13,032 nucleotides of DNA. Origin: Helicobacteraceae bacterium (GTDB lineage: Bacteria; Campylobacterota; Campylobacteria; Campylobacterales; Sulfurimonadaceae). A model generated the notes under the pieces. It searched no databases, was not told where the DNA came from, and was given only the letters and a program-made list of their open reading frames with translations. This document shows positions 1 to 5,991 of this stretch, piece after piece. Where the stretch lies: contig JALWKG010000260.1 of assembly GCA_027081565.1 (NCBI GenBank), positions 1-13,032 of the forward strand. The letters run 5' to 3'. The translations under genes were made by a program, and so were the position numbers. Numbering within the stretch: the first letter of the stretch is position 1; the number at the start of each line of letters is the position of its first letter.

Positions 1-651
1 TTTGCACAGGGACAGGGGCAGGGTGTAGACCTTGATGATATCCTGCGTCAGATGTTTGGTCAAGGCGGTGGCGGTTTTGGCGGACAAGCCGGTGGCTTTG
101 GAGGTGGTGGTTTCGGTGGCTTTAGTGCTCATCAACAGCAGCAGGTCAACCTTGATGTAGAAGCTAATATCACGATCCCCTTTGCAACAGCGATCCTTGG
201 TGGTAAACACAATGTCTCTCTTCAAGGAGACAGTTTTGACATTAAGATCCCTGCCGGTATCAAAGATGGTGAGAAGATGCGTGTTAAGGGTAAGGGTAAG
301 AGTATGCAAGGACAGAAGGGTAATCTGATCTTGCATATTAAAGTAGCACCGTCTACAGATTACGAACGTGATGGTGACAATCTTATCAAGACTTTTGATG
401 TGCCACTTCATGCAGCACTCTTTGGTGACAAGATCGCTATAGAGACTCTGGAAAAAGAGATCAACCTAAAAATCCCAAAAAACACTAAAAATGGGCAACG
501 ATTTAGAGTTAAAGAGATGGGTGCGATGAACCGTAAGACAAAGGTGAGAGGTGATCTTTACCTAAAGGCAAATATTGTTTTACCTAATGTTGATGATCTT
601 GATGAAGATCTGGTAACATTAATGAAAGAGAAATTACCTAAAACGGTTTAA
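1..651 (+). CDS. cbpA: DnaJ-family co-chaperone, CbpA-like (5' end outside window)
   Basis: The reading frame is open from the first base, so the N-terminal J domain lies upstream. The visible 216 residues begin with the end of a linker, pass through a Gly/Phe-rich segment (about residues 18-42, repeated GGFGG) and continue directly into the two beta-sandwich substrate-binding domains (about 50-125 and 126-200). No CxxCxGxG zinc-finger repeats occur between the G/F region and the C-terminal domains, which marks a class B/CbpA-type rather than a class A DnaJ. Such proteins deliver unfolded clients to DnaK and stimulate its ATPase in the cytoplasm. The next gene, hspR, starts 10 nt after this stop, and a cbpA-hspR pair is the known arrangement in Helicobacter relatives, where HspR represses its own operon. 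The promoter is outside the window. Family assignment is secure; the choice of cbpA over dnaJ rests on the missing zinc finger and the neighbour. Confidence 0.9.
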   Translation, partial: FAQGQGQGVDLDDILRQMFGQGGGGFGGQAGGFGGGGFGGFSAHQQQQVNLDVEANITIPFATAILGGKHNVSLQGDSFDIKIPAGIKDGEKMRVKGKGKSMQGQKGNLILHIKVAPSTDYERDGDNLIKTFDVPLHAALFGDKIAIETLEKEINLKIPKNTKNGQRFRVKEMGAMNRKTKVRGDLYLKANIVLPNVDDLDEDLVTLMKEKLPKTV

Positions 652-661
652 GGAGTAGGAG

Positions 662-1042
662 ATGATGCATACATACGATGAACCTGTATACCTGATCAGT
701 ATCGTTGCAAAGATACTGGATATCCATCCACAGACGCTACGTCAGTACGAGCGTGAGAACCTTGTTACACCATCACGTTCAAACGGTAGGATCCGTCTCT
801 ATTCACAACGTGATATTGATCGTATTAAGATGATATTACGTTTAACACGAGAACTTGGAGTTAACATAGCTGGTGTGGATGTAGCGTTAAGACTCAAAGA
901 GCAGATGGAAGTGATGGAGGTCGAGATCGCTGAGCTGCGTCATGAATTGGCAGTAGCGAAGAACAAGGGGTCTGTGGCACCGGAGAAATCCCTGGTAACA
1001 ACCAGAAGTCAATATGATCTAATAATATTCACAGACGATTAA
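662..1042 (+). CDS. hspR: HspR, MerR-family heat-shock repressor
   Basis: A 126-residue MerR-type regulator. Residues 9-46 form the winged helix-turn-helix (ISIVAKILDIHPQTLRQYE followed by the wing RSNGRIRLYSQRDIDRI). About residues 75-101 are a Glu/Lys-rich helix suited to dimerising as a coiled coil. HspR proteins bind HAIR operators upstream of chaperone genes and repress them when DnaK is available; autoregulation is expected but the operator is not in this window. The ribosome site AAGGAG (650-655) overlaps the cbpA stop and serves ATG 662, with ATG 665 an equally possible start. The gene is translationally close to cbpA, so they are one operon. The C-terminal tail after residue 105 is not one I recognise, and the stop codon lies inside the left end of a large palindrome. 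Confidence 0.9.
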   Translation: MMHTYDEPVYLISIVAKILDIHPQTLRQYERENLVTPSRSNGRIRLYSQRDIDRIKMILRLTRELGVNIAGVDVALRLKEQMEVMEVEIAELRHELAVAKNKGSVAPEKSLVTTRSQYDLIIFTDD

Positions 1043-1147
1043 AAGTTCCAGCTTCGGCGTGATTTGCACCGGAGTTCACCTCTCAACGTACCGATGTACG
1101 TCTTCGGGTTCACATCCGGCACAACTCACACCAAATCTGAAACTTTT
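1041..1147. repeat. 107-bp imperfect palindrome abutting hspR
   Basis: The ends AAAAGTT (1041-1047) and AACTTTT (1141-1147) are exact inverted copies. Pairing base i with base 2188-i gives 26 matches in the outer 33 positions (1041-1073 against 1115-1147), including CCGGA/TCCGG. After one single-base shift the centre is a perfect hairpin, ACGTAC (1086-1091), CGAT, GTACGT (1096-1101). The left end shares two bases with the hspR stop codon. Symmetry, length and location between convergent genes suggest a palindromic intergenic element (REP- or MITE-like) or a large 3'-end RNA hairpin. No transposase is present. Confidence 0.75.
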
Positions 1148-1169
1148 AAATGTAGAGTAGCTATTTACG

Positions 1170-1258
1170 ATGAGCTTCGCCATCTCTCGAAATTGCTTCG
1201 CTTGTCGTCTTTCCTACGCAGGCAGGTGACCAAAGGAAATGCCCTCGGGTGAATCCAC
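1170..1258. repeat. Degenerate intergenic repeat of the TTGCTTCGCTnGTC type
   Basis: This stretch contains TTGCTTCGCTTGTCG, a TTTCCTACGCAGGCAGG segment and GAATCCACGAG in that order. From memory these resemble pieces of widespread bacterial intergenic repeats whose usual cores read TTGCTTCGCT and TCCTGCGCAGGCAGGAATCC. The copy here looks decayed. TTTCCT (1210-1215) and AGGAAA (1234-1239) form a short inverted repeat inside it. The limits are approximate and the assignment rests on recall, not on a search. Confidence 0.35.
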
Positions 1259-1290
1259 GAGTTAAAATATCTTGACAGTTATAATTGTAC

Positions 1291-1312
1291 AAGATACGCT
1301 TCGGTATCTTTT
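1291..1312 (+). terminator. Rho-independent terminator for the cbpA-hspR operon
   Basis: AAGATAC (1291-1297) pairs perfectly with GTATCTT (1304-1310) across the six-base loop GCTTCG, and a TTTT run (1309-1312) overlaps the 3' arm. It lies about 250 nt after hspR on the same strand, with no other plus-strand gene before it. On the opposite strand the stem is not followed by a T-run, so it is less suited to ending murA. Confidence 0.6.
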
Positions 1313-1398
1313 ATCGCTCTTAATCCGCTAAATCTGCGTAATCTGTTGACAAACGCTCTTGCTCTTAAGACGACAAAGTCATCTTCCTAAAAACTAAA

Positions 1399-2664
1399 TT
1401 ACTCGCTAAGTCTCTCGATCTTAGCTCCAAGATCACCTAACTTTTTTTCCAAGTTCTCATAACCTCTGTCCAAGTGATAGATACGGTGGACCTGAGTGGT
1501 GCCTTCGGCTATGTTGGCAGCGATGACCATGGCACTTGAGGCGCGAAGGTCTGTTGCCATGACATCGGTGCCGGAGAGAGCAGAGGGGCCTATGACTGTT
1601 GCGGTGTGTCCGCTGAGCTTAATATCGGCACCGAGGCGTTGGAGTTCACTGACGTGCATAAAGCGGTTTTCAAAGAGACGCTCTTCTATGGTAGAAGTTC
1701 CATTGGCCTGGGTAGCAAGAGCCATAAATTGGGCCTGCATATCTGTTGGAAAGGCAGGATACTCTTGGGTGATGATGTTGACAGGTTTTATCTCATCTGT
1801 TGGATGGAGTGTCATAGTCTGATCAGCAATATCTATCTTAAAGCCCATCTCTTCTAGTTTACCTGTGACCGCCTCTAAGTGGTCATGTCTGACATTTTCC
1901 AGGGTAATGGTAGAGTTACTGATCGCTGCTGCGCACAAGTAGGTACCAGCCTCAATGCGATCTGGAATGACATCAAAGGGTAAAAAATCAATGAGTTTAC
2001 GCTCTCTGCCTTCAATTGTTAATTCTGCAGTACCGATCCCCTTTATCTTAACACCACTGTCACGGAGTACTTCGCAGAGTTGTACTACTTCGGGTTCTCT
2101 CGCGGCATTGGTGATCTGTGTAGTTCCTGTTGCCAAGGCTGCGGCCATGATAATGTTAGCGGTGCCTGTCACAGTGATTTTGTCGAAGATGACGTGAGCA
2201 CCTTGTAGACCTTCTGGTGCTTCTGCCTGAACGTAACCGGCATGAATGGTGATCTTGGCACCCATCTGCTCTAGAGCTTTAAGGTGTAGGTCAATAGGAC
2301 GTTGTCCAATAGCACAGCCTCCAGGCAGGGAAACTTCACAGTGGCCAAAACGAGCAAGCAGGGGACCTAAAACCAAGATTGAAGCACGCATTGTTTTGAC
2401 GATGTCGTAGGTTGCTTTGGTGTTGGTCAAACAACAGGTGTTGATCTCTACACTGTTTTTATCTGTAAAGGAGAAGGTACCTCCAAGGTTCTCGATCAAT
2501 TTTAAAAGTGTGTTAATGTCAACAACTGCAGGCATGTTACCTATTTTGACAGTGTTGTTGGCTAAGAGTGTCATGGCAATGATAGGGAGGGCGGCATTTT
2601 TTGCACCCGAAATTTTTACATTGCCTTCAAGTGAAGTGGGGCCGGTAATTTCTAAATAATCCAT
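1399..2664 (-). CDS. murA: UDP-N-acetylglucosamine 1-carboxyvinyltransferase MurA
   Basis: A cytoplasmic enzyme that transfers enolpyruvate from PEP to the 3'-OH of UDP-GlcNAc, the first committed step of peptidoglycan precursor synthesis. The 421 residues match the usual family length. Key parts are visible: Lys22 in ISGAKNAALPI; the PEP-binding catalytic Cys117 in the loop SLPGGCAIGQRPIDLH (the fosfomycin target in other bacteria); Asp308 in EYPAFPTDMQAQF; and the arginine in TDLRASSAMVIAA (residue 374). The loop carries Cys, not the Asp seen in naturally fosfomycin-resistant MurA variants. The ATG at 2664 is preceded by a weak AAAAGAG ribosome site. The gene is convergent with hspR and divergent from the 149-aa gene at 2858; murA location varies between bacteria, so the neighbours say little about its role. 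Confidence 0.97.
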   Translation of the reverse strand: MDYLEITGPTSLEGNVKISGAKNAALPIIAMTLLANNTVKIGNMPAVVDINTLLKLIENLGGTFSFTDKNSVEINTCCLTNTKATYDIVKTMRASILVLGPLLARFGHCEVSLPGGCAIGQRPIDLHLKALEQMGAKITIHAGYVQAEAPEGLQGAHVIFDKITVTGTANIIMAAALATGTTQITNAAREPEVVQLCEVLRDSGVKIKGIGTAELTIEGRERKLIDFLPFDVIPDRIEAGTYLCAAAISNSTITLENVRHDHLEAVTGKLEEMGFKIDIADQTMTLHPTDEIKPVNIITQEYPAFPTDMQAQFMALATQANGTSTIEERLFENRFMHVSELQRLGADIKLSGHTATVIGPSALSGTDVMATDLRASSAMVIAANIAEGTTQVHRIYHLDRGYENLEKKLGDLGAKIERLSE

Positions 2665-2704
2665 GTGACTCTTTTGAAGACTCTAAGAGCCCTTTAGTTG
2701 CGCA

Positions 2705-2710
2705 AGTATA
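2705..2710 (-). promoter_or_regulatory. Candidate -10 box for murA
   Basis: On the minus strand the gap upstream of murA contains TATACT (complement of 2705-2710) about 40 nt before the ATG. No convincing -35 hexamer lies 17 nt upstream; the region there is AT-rich. Confidence 0.35.
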
Positions 2711-2776
2711 AAACAGAGTTGGTTTAATAGAGGTAAAATTAGGATGTTTCGAAGTGATATTTTTATATATTAATAG

Positions 2777-2782
2777 TATACT
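2777..2782 (+). promoter_or_regulatory. Candidate -10 box for the 2858-4595 operon
   Basis: TATACT, preceded by an AT-rich run (2758-2776) with no TTGACA-like box. It would start RNA near 2789 and leave about 70 nt of leader before the TTG start at 2858. Confidence 0.35.
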
Positions 2783-2847
2783 GTAGGTGATTATTATGAG
2801 ACGTTAGACAGAAGATGGTTTTATGTTTTACTGCGTGTTAGAAATTA

Positions 2848-2855
2848 AAGGAGAG
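2848..2855 (+). promoter_or_regulatory. Ribosome binding site that fixes a TTG start
   Basis: AAGGAGAG, close to the anti-Shine-Dalgarno complement, ends two bases before TTG 2858. The only nearby upstream ATG (2797) reads into a stop after three codons, so the TTG is the best start. Confidence 0.6.
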
Positions 2856-2857
2856 TC

Positions 2858-3307
2858 TTGAGCTCAGCATTAGAGAGATTAAAAGAACTGACATCGAAAA
2901 TATCGAGTTATGAGATAACACGCAAAGAGAACATGCGTACCTTGGCGAGACTTTTTGACGAACTTCAGCTTAGTGATAAAGTAGGTGATTTTCATGATAT
3001 TTTCGAGTTTAAAGCGATTAACCTCTCAGGCATATCTTTAGCTGAAGGGAATTTGGGGAGCATCAAAGAGGGGAAATATCTTCAGATCATCGGGATAAAG
3101 TATGATAAAACAGCCAAGGTCAAAAACAGAAATATCTCTTTAGGCTATTACGGTAGGGTAGAAAAGGTCGCACCTGAAATGCAAAACACCATCGTAAGGT
3201 TTATCATCTCTTGGCGTTTTGAAAAGAGTTTTCGTACATTGGAACATTACTACACCATGTTAGAATGCCTCCCGGAAGGTTCACAAAATAGTGCTCCTTT
3301 ATCTTGA
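2858..3307 (+). CDS. Conserved-looking hypothetical protein, 149 aa
   Basis: I do not recognise a family. The protein starts at TTG behind a strong AAGGAGAG site. Residues 1-38 are charged and probably helical (ALERLKELTSKISSYEITRK), and the rest has the alternating pattern of a small mixed alpha/beta domain, with a basic stretch KTAKVKNRN near residue 85. There is one Cys near the C-terminus. It has no signal peptide or membrane segment, so it is presumably cytoplasmic. Its last 17 bases overlap the exonuclease gene, which starts at 3291 in another frame, and that gene is followed after 3 nt by rsmD; the three are almost certainly one transcript. The context hints at a nucleic-acid-related role, but nothing in the sequence proves it. 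Confidence 0.8.
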   Translation: MSSALERLKELTSKISSYEITRKENMRTLARLFDELQLSDKVGDFHDIFEFKAINLSGISLAEGNLGSIKEGKYLQIIGIKYDKTAKVKNRNISLGYYGRVEKVAPEMQNTIVRFIISWRFEKSFRTLEHYYTMLECLPEGSQNSAPLS

Positions 3308-4001
3308 TGTCGAGACGACAGGTCTTGAAGCCAGAGACCGTATTTGTTCACTTGGGCTGATTACAGTTGACGAAAATGGCGCAGTGGAGACCTTTAATGC
3401 TTTGGTCAAACCTCCACTTAAGGTTTCGACAGAGGCTATGGCTGTCCATCACTTGACAAATGAGATGTTAAAAGAGGCACCATGTATAGAAAAAAGTGAG
3501 ATCTGGGATGTTTTACAAAAACATAACAGTGTGGATCATGTTCTAATAGCCCACAATGTGAATTTTGAGTTAGAGATGCTGGCTAAAGAGGGGCTGTTGT
3601 GGAGGGGTGGTCTATTAGACACGATGAAGTGTTCTAAGCATCTCATAGGTGAGATAGATCGTTTTTCACTGCAGTACTTGCGATATGAGTTAGGATTATA
3701 CCGTTCTGAACAAGAGGAAGCTGAAAAAGTAGGTGTCACTCTAATGGCACATAATGCACTGAGTGATGCTTTTCATACTAAAATGCTGCATGCCTATCTT
3801 ACTGAGATGGCAGACGATGAACGTTTGATGGAACTTAGTGTGACACCAGTACTTATAAAAAAACTAAACTTTGGTAAGTACAAAGGACACTTCCTTGAAG
3901 AGGTGGCGATGCAAGATGCCGGTTACTTGCAGTGGTTGTCCAAACAAGAGATAGATGAAGACCTGACCCATAGTATCAATATATATTTAAAAGGATTATA
4001 G
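3291..4001 (+). CDS. DEDDh-type 3'-5' exonuclease with ExoX-like C-terminal tail
   Basis: A 236-residue DnaQ-like nuclease that would remove nucleotides from DNA 3' ends. Exo I is YLDVETTG with acidic residues Asp6 and Glu8; Exo III is HNALSD with His154 and Asp159. Exo II reads AHNVNFELEM, so the position normally Asp (E. coli epsilon Asp103) is Glu93. Residues about 192-219 (LNFGKYKGHFLEEV...YLQWLSKQ) match the short C-terminal motif seen in ExoX-like proteins. It is shorter than, and lacks the polymerase-binding tail expected of, a replicative epsilon subunit, so a repair or salvage exonuclease is more likely. The GTG start at 3291 overlaps the previous gene by 17 bases; a GGAAGG site (3274-3279) lies 11 nt upstream. 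An ATG start is not available without losing Exo I. rsmD follows 3 nt after the stop. Confidence 0.88.
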   Translation: MLLYLDVETTGLEARDRICSLGLITVDENGAVETFNALVKPPLKVSTEAMAVHHLTNEMLKEAPCIEKSEIWDVLQKHNSVDHVLIAHNVNFELEMLAKEGLLWRGGLLDTMKCSKHLIGEIDRFSLQYLRYELGLYRSEQEEAEKVGVTLMAHNALSDAFHTKMLHAYLTEMADDERLMELSVTPVLIKKLNFGKYKGHFLEEVAMQDAGYLQWLSKQEIDEDLTHSINIYLKGL

Positions 4002-4004
4002 ACG

Positions 4005-4595
4005 ATGGCCAAACCGATTACAAAAAAGATAGTCTCTGGAAAGTTTAAAGGAAAGCAGCTTGATCTGCCCTCTTTGAGCACAACCCGAAGCTCCAAAAAT
4101 ATTGTTTTAGAGTCTTTTTACAACACCATACAGTTTGATATTATTGATGCGACTTTTGTAGAACTTTTCTCAGGAAGTGGTTCTATTGGGCTTGAAGCAC
4201 TGAGTCGCGGTGCCAAGCAGATCTTTTTTATGGAGCGTGATCGTAATGCTTTAAAGGTGCTGGAGCAAAACATAGCAAGAACAGATCCTTCTGCTTGCGA
4301 GATATACAGAGGGGATACCTTCGCCAATATTGGTGCTGTTGTCAAACGTCTTAAAGGTTTAGAGACTTCTGCCTACTTTTATGTAGATCCTCCATTTTCG
4401 ATTCGAGAGGGACATGAAGATATCTATCAGAAGATGATCAAACTCATATCAGAGCTTCCTGGAGCCTTAGTTGAGATGGTCATTGTAGAACATATGACAG
4501 GATTAGAACTTCCCGATACTTTGGGTGCTTTGGTTAAATTAAAATATAAAAAATTTGGTAAGACATCACTGACTTATTATGGTGTTCAAAATTAA
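4005..4595 (+). CDS. rsmD: 16S rRNA (guanine966-N2)-methyltransferase RsmD
   Basis: A Rossmann-fold SAM-dependent methyltransferase of 196 residues, the usual size for RsmD, which methylates G966 of 16S rRNA during 30S assembly. Residues 9-40 carry the family N-terminal pattern (IVSGKFKGKQL, then TTRSSKNIVLESFYN). Residues 51-66 form the SAM-binding motif (FVELFSGSGSIGLEAL), Glu77 is the expected acidic ribose contact (MERD), and residues 128-131 are the catalytic DPPF motif. The start ATG 4005 lies 3 nt after the exonuclease stop, with AAAAGGA (3989-3995) as ribosome site. It is the last gene of the three-gene cluster and ends inside a terminator hairpin. Confidence 0.92.
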   Translation: MAKPITKKIVSGKFKGKQLDLPSLSTTRSSKNIVLESFYNTIQFDIIDATFVELFSGSGSIGLEALSRGAKQIFFMERDRNALKVLEQNIARTDPSACEIYRGDTFANIGAVVKRLKGLETSAYFYVDPPFSIREGHEDIYQKMIKLISELPGALVEMVIVEHMTGLELPDTLGALVKLKYKKFGKTSLTYYGVQN

Positions 4596-4629
4596 GAAGT
4601 TCCTTAAGCGTGATACTAAGCAACTTCTT
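4594..4629 (+). terminator. Terminator overlapping the rsmD stop codon
   Basis: AAGAAGTT (4594-4601) pairs with AACTTCTT (4622-4629), and inside it CTTA (4603-4606) pairs with TAAG (4617-4620); only one C-C mismatch separates them. The ten-base loop is 4607-4616. The following bases are A/T-rich (ATTATAATTT) rather than a pure T-run. The first two paired bases belong to the TAA stop of rsmD. Confidence 0.65.
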
Positions 4630-4631
4630 AT

Positions 4632-4637
4632 TATAAT
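4632..4637 (+). promoter_or_regulatory. Candidate -10 box for the first caspase-like gene
   Basis: TATAAT lies 33 nt before ATG 4671, directly after the rsmD terminator. There is no recognisable -35 box; the site where one would fall is inside the terminator loop. A GGTAGG ribosome site (4658-4663) precedes the ATG. Confidence 0.35.
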
Positions 4638-4670
4638 TTCAAATATTAATTTCCAAAGGTAGGTAGTGAA

Positions 4671-5789
4671 ATGCATCATAGAACTGTGCTCTCCATTTTA
4701 ATAACACTGGCGTTTAGTGTCATGCTAAATGCTGCAACAGCTTTAGACAATGCTTTTGTTGATATACCAACACTCCCCAAATTTGAAAAGCCCCAATTAA
4801 AAGAGGACGAAAGTGCAGAAGCTTTTGAACAGCGTGTACGGAAACTACATGATCAACGCATTAAAGATGTGTTTGAGATTCAAAAGATTTTTCGCTTAGA
4901 GGTTGAAGATAGAAACAGACGGTTACTAAGGGGAGAAGAACGACAGAGTCCTAGTCTTGTTGATCCCTACGACCCCCTTTTTACAGCTTATACATCAGAG
5001 CGCTTTATAGTAGAAAACAGTCCTCAGTTTGAAACACTTTTAGAGCGTGATCAAAAACGCTATAAAGGGCATAACTCATGGTTATTTATAGTCTCCATAG
5101 AAAAGTATCAGTATACAGATCCTGTACTGTTTGCACGACGTACTGCTGAAATTGTAAAAGCAACCTTTCAAAAGAAACTGGACATTTCTGAACGTAATAT
5201 TGTGACGCTGTACAACAAAAATGCTACACTCAAAAACATTGATCAAGAGTTACGAAAATTGTTAAGAAGAGTCCAGCGTAATGATGTGGTCTATTTTTAT
5301 TATTGTGGACATGGACTGAGTAACAAGGATGGTGAGCAGCTGATCTTGCCTTATGATGGCATGCCTGACTTTTTAGATTCTAAAAATACTCTAAAACTAG
5401 AACGTATGTATAACAAATTCTTAAACTCAAGAGCATTGCGTACTTTCTCTTTTGTAGATACAAGTTTCAACGGTATTACAGAGGGTGTGCCCATACAAAA
5501 AGGTCTTGAAAATGTTGAGATGAGACCTCGTGCCGAAGGCTATCATAAGCGTCTCAATATTTTGAACAGCGCAAGAGCACAAGATACTGCTAATGCCTAC
5601 CTTGAAAAGGGATATCGTCTTTTTAGCTATTTCTTGGCACAAGAAGTGTTGGCTAAAGAGCAAAATGCAGGGGCACTTTTTGATAGTATTCGTACAATGA
5701 TACGAGAAGTCTCGTATAGTTACGGTGAAGCTTATCTACAAGAACCGGAGTTCTTTGGTTATAGAGAACTGATGTTGAAAAGTAAATAG
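4671..5789 (+). CDS. Secreted caspase-fold (C14-like) protein lacking the catalytic Cys, copy 1
   Basis: A 372-residue exported protein. Residues 1-24 are a signal peptide (hydrophobic core, probable cut after AATA). Residues 33-85 are a charged helical segment shared with the next gene (RV..L...R......IQKIFRLEVEDRN). A caspase p20-like domain follows from about 137: SWLFIVSIEKY, then NATLKNIDQELRKLL, and YFYYCGHG with the expected catalytic His214. The usual DACxSG nucleophile motif reads DTSFNG, so Ser265 replaces Cys. The later part matches the family (YRLFSYFL, and QEPEFFGYR near the end). The only Cys is Cys212, beside the His, which is not the nucleophile position. It therefore probably binds or scaffolds rather than cuts, unless Ser works as nucleophile. 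It is followed by a paralogue after 202 nt and likely acts in the periplasm or at the surface. Confidence 0.85.
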   Translation: MHHRTVLSILITLAFSVMLNAATALDNAFVDIPTLPKFEKPQLKEDESAEAFEQRVRKLHDQRIKDVFEIQKIFRLEVEDRNRRLLRGEERQSPSLVDPYDPLFTAYTSERFIVENSPQFETLLERDQKRYKGHNSWLFIVSIEKYQYTDPVLFARRTAEIVKATFQKKLDISERNIVTLYNKNATLKNIDQELRKLLRRVQRNDVVYFYYCGHGLSNKDGEQLILPYDGMPDFLDSKNTLKLERMYNKFLNSRALRTFSFVDTSFNGITEGVPIQKGLENVEMRPRAEGYHKRLNILNSARAQDTANAYLEKGYRLFSYFLAQEVLAKEQNAGALFDSIRTMIREVSYSYGEAYLQEPEFFGYRELMLKSK

Positions 5790-5901
5790 TGCGGTCTCTT
5801 TAAAGCTTGTAATTATATAAGTAAAAGATATGATTTTAATAGGCTTAGATCATACTTTAATCTTATACCCCTGAAATGATGTTCTTTATAGAAATTTTGT
5901 G

Positions 5902-5907
5902 TAAAAT
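5902..5907 (+). promoter_or_regulatory. Weak candidate -10 box between the caspase-like genes
   Basis: The 202-nt gap 5790-5991 separates the two paralogues and has no clear terminator. TAAAAT at 5902-5907, preceded by TTTTGTG, is the best -10 match for a promoter of the second gene. The gap is long enough for separate transcription, but read-through from the first gene is also possible. Confidence 0.2.
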
Positions 5908-5991
5908 AGCCTCGAACGATATCTTGAGTGATCTCTGTGATAAAGTCATATTGATAGGGCAACGTAAAGTTTGCTTGTATAAAGAGTAATA

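Larger units (their letters stand above)
1043..1398. other. Non-coding gap between convergent hspR and murA
   Basis: A 356-nt gap without a credible gene. It holds the imperfect palindrome (1041-1147), a degenerate intergenic repeat (about 1170-1258), the terminator hairpin at 1291-1312 and a second small stem, AAGACGAC/GTCATCTT (1367-1374 and 1378-1385). That stem pairs fully, with one G-U, only on the murA-side RNA and has no T-run after it. Two TTGACA boxes (1273-1278, 1346-1351) have no -10 box at a workable distance. Confidence 0.7.

Noticed and set aside
70..123. Gly-codon tandem repeat as a DNA repeat element
   Set aside because: It is the normal Gly/Phe-rich linker of a DnaJ-family protein.
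1064..1252. 62-aa open frame on the plus strand after hspR
   Set aside because: It lies across the palindrome and the degenerate repeat, has no ribosome site, and its sequence follows from the inverted repeat.
1273..1285. TTGACA followed by TATAAT as a promoter
   Set aside because: The boxes are one base apart instead of about 17, and a terminator with no downstream plus-strand gene follows.
1367..1385. Small stem as the murA terminator
   Set aside because: The stem pairs on the minus-strand RNA, but no T-run follows it; too weak to call.
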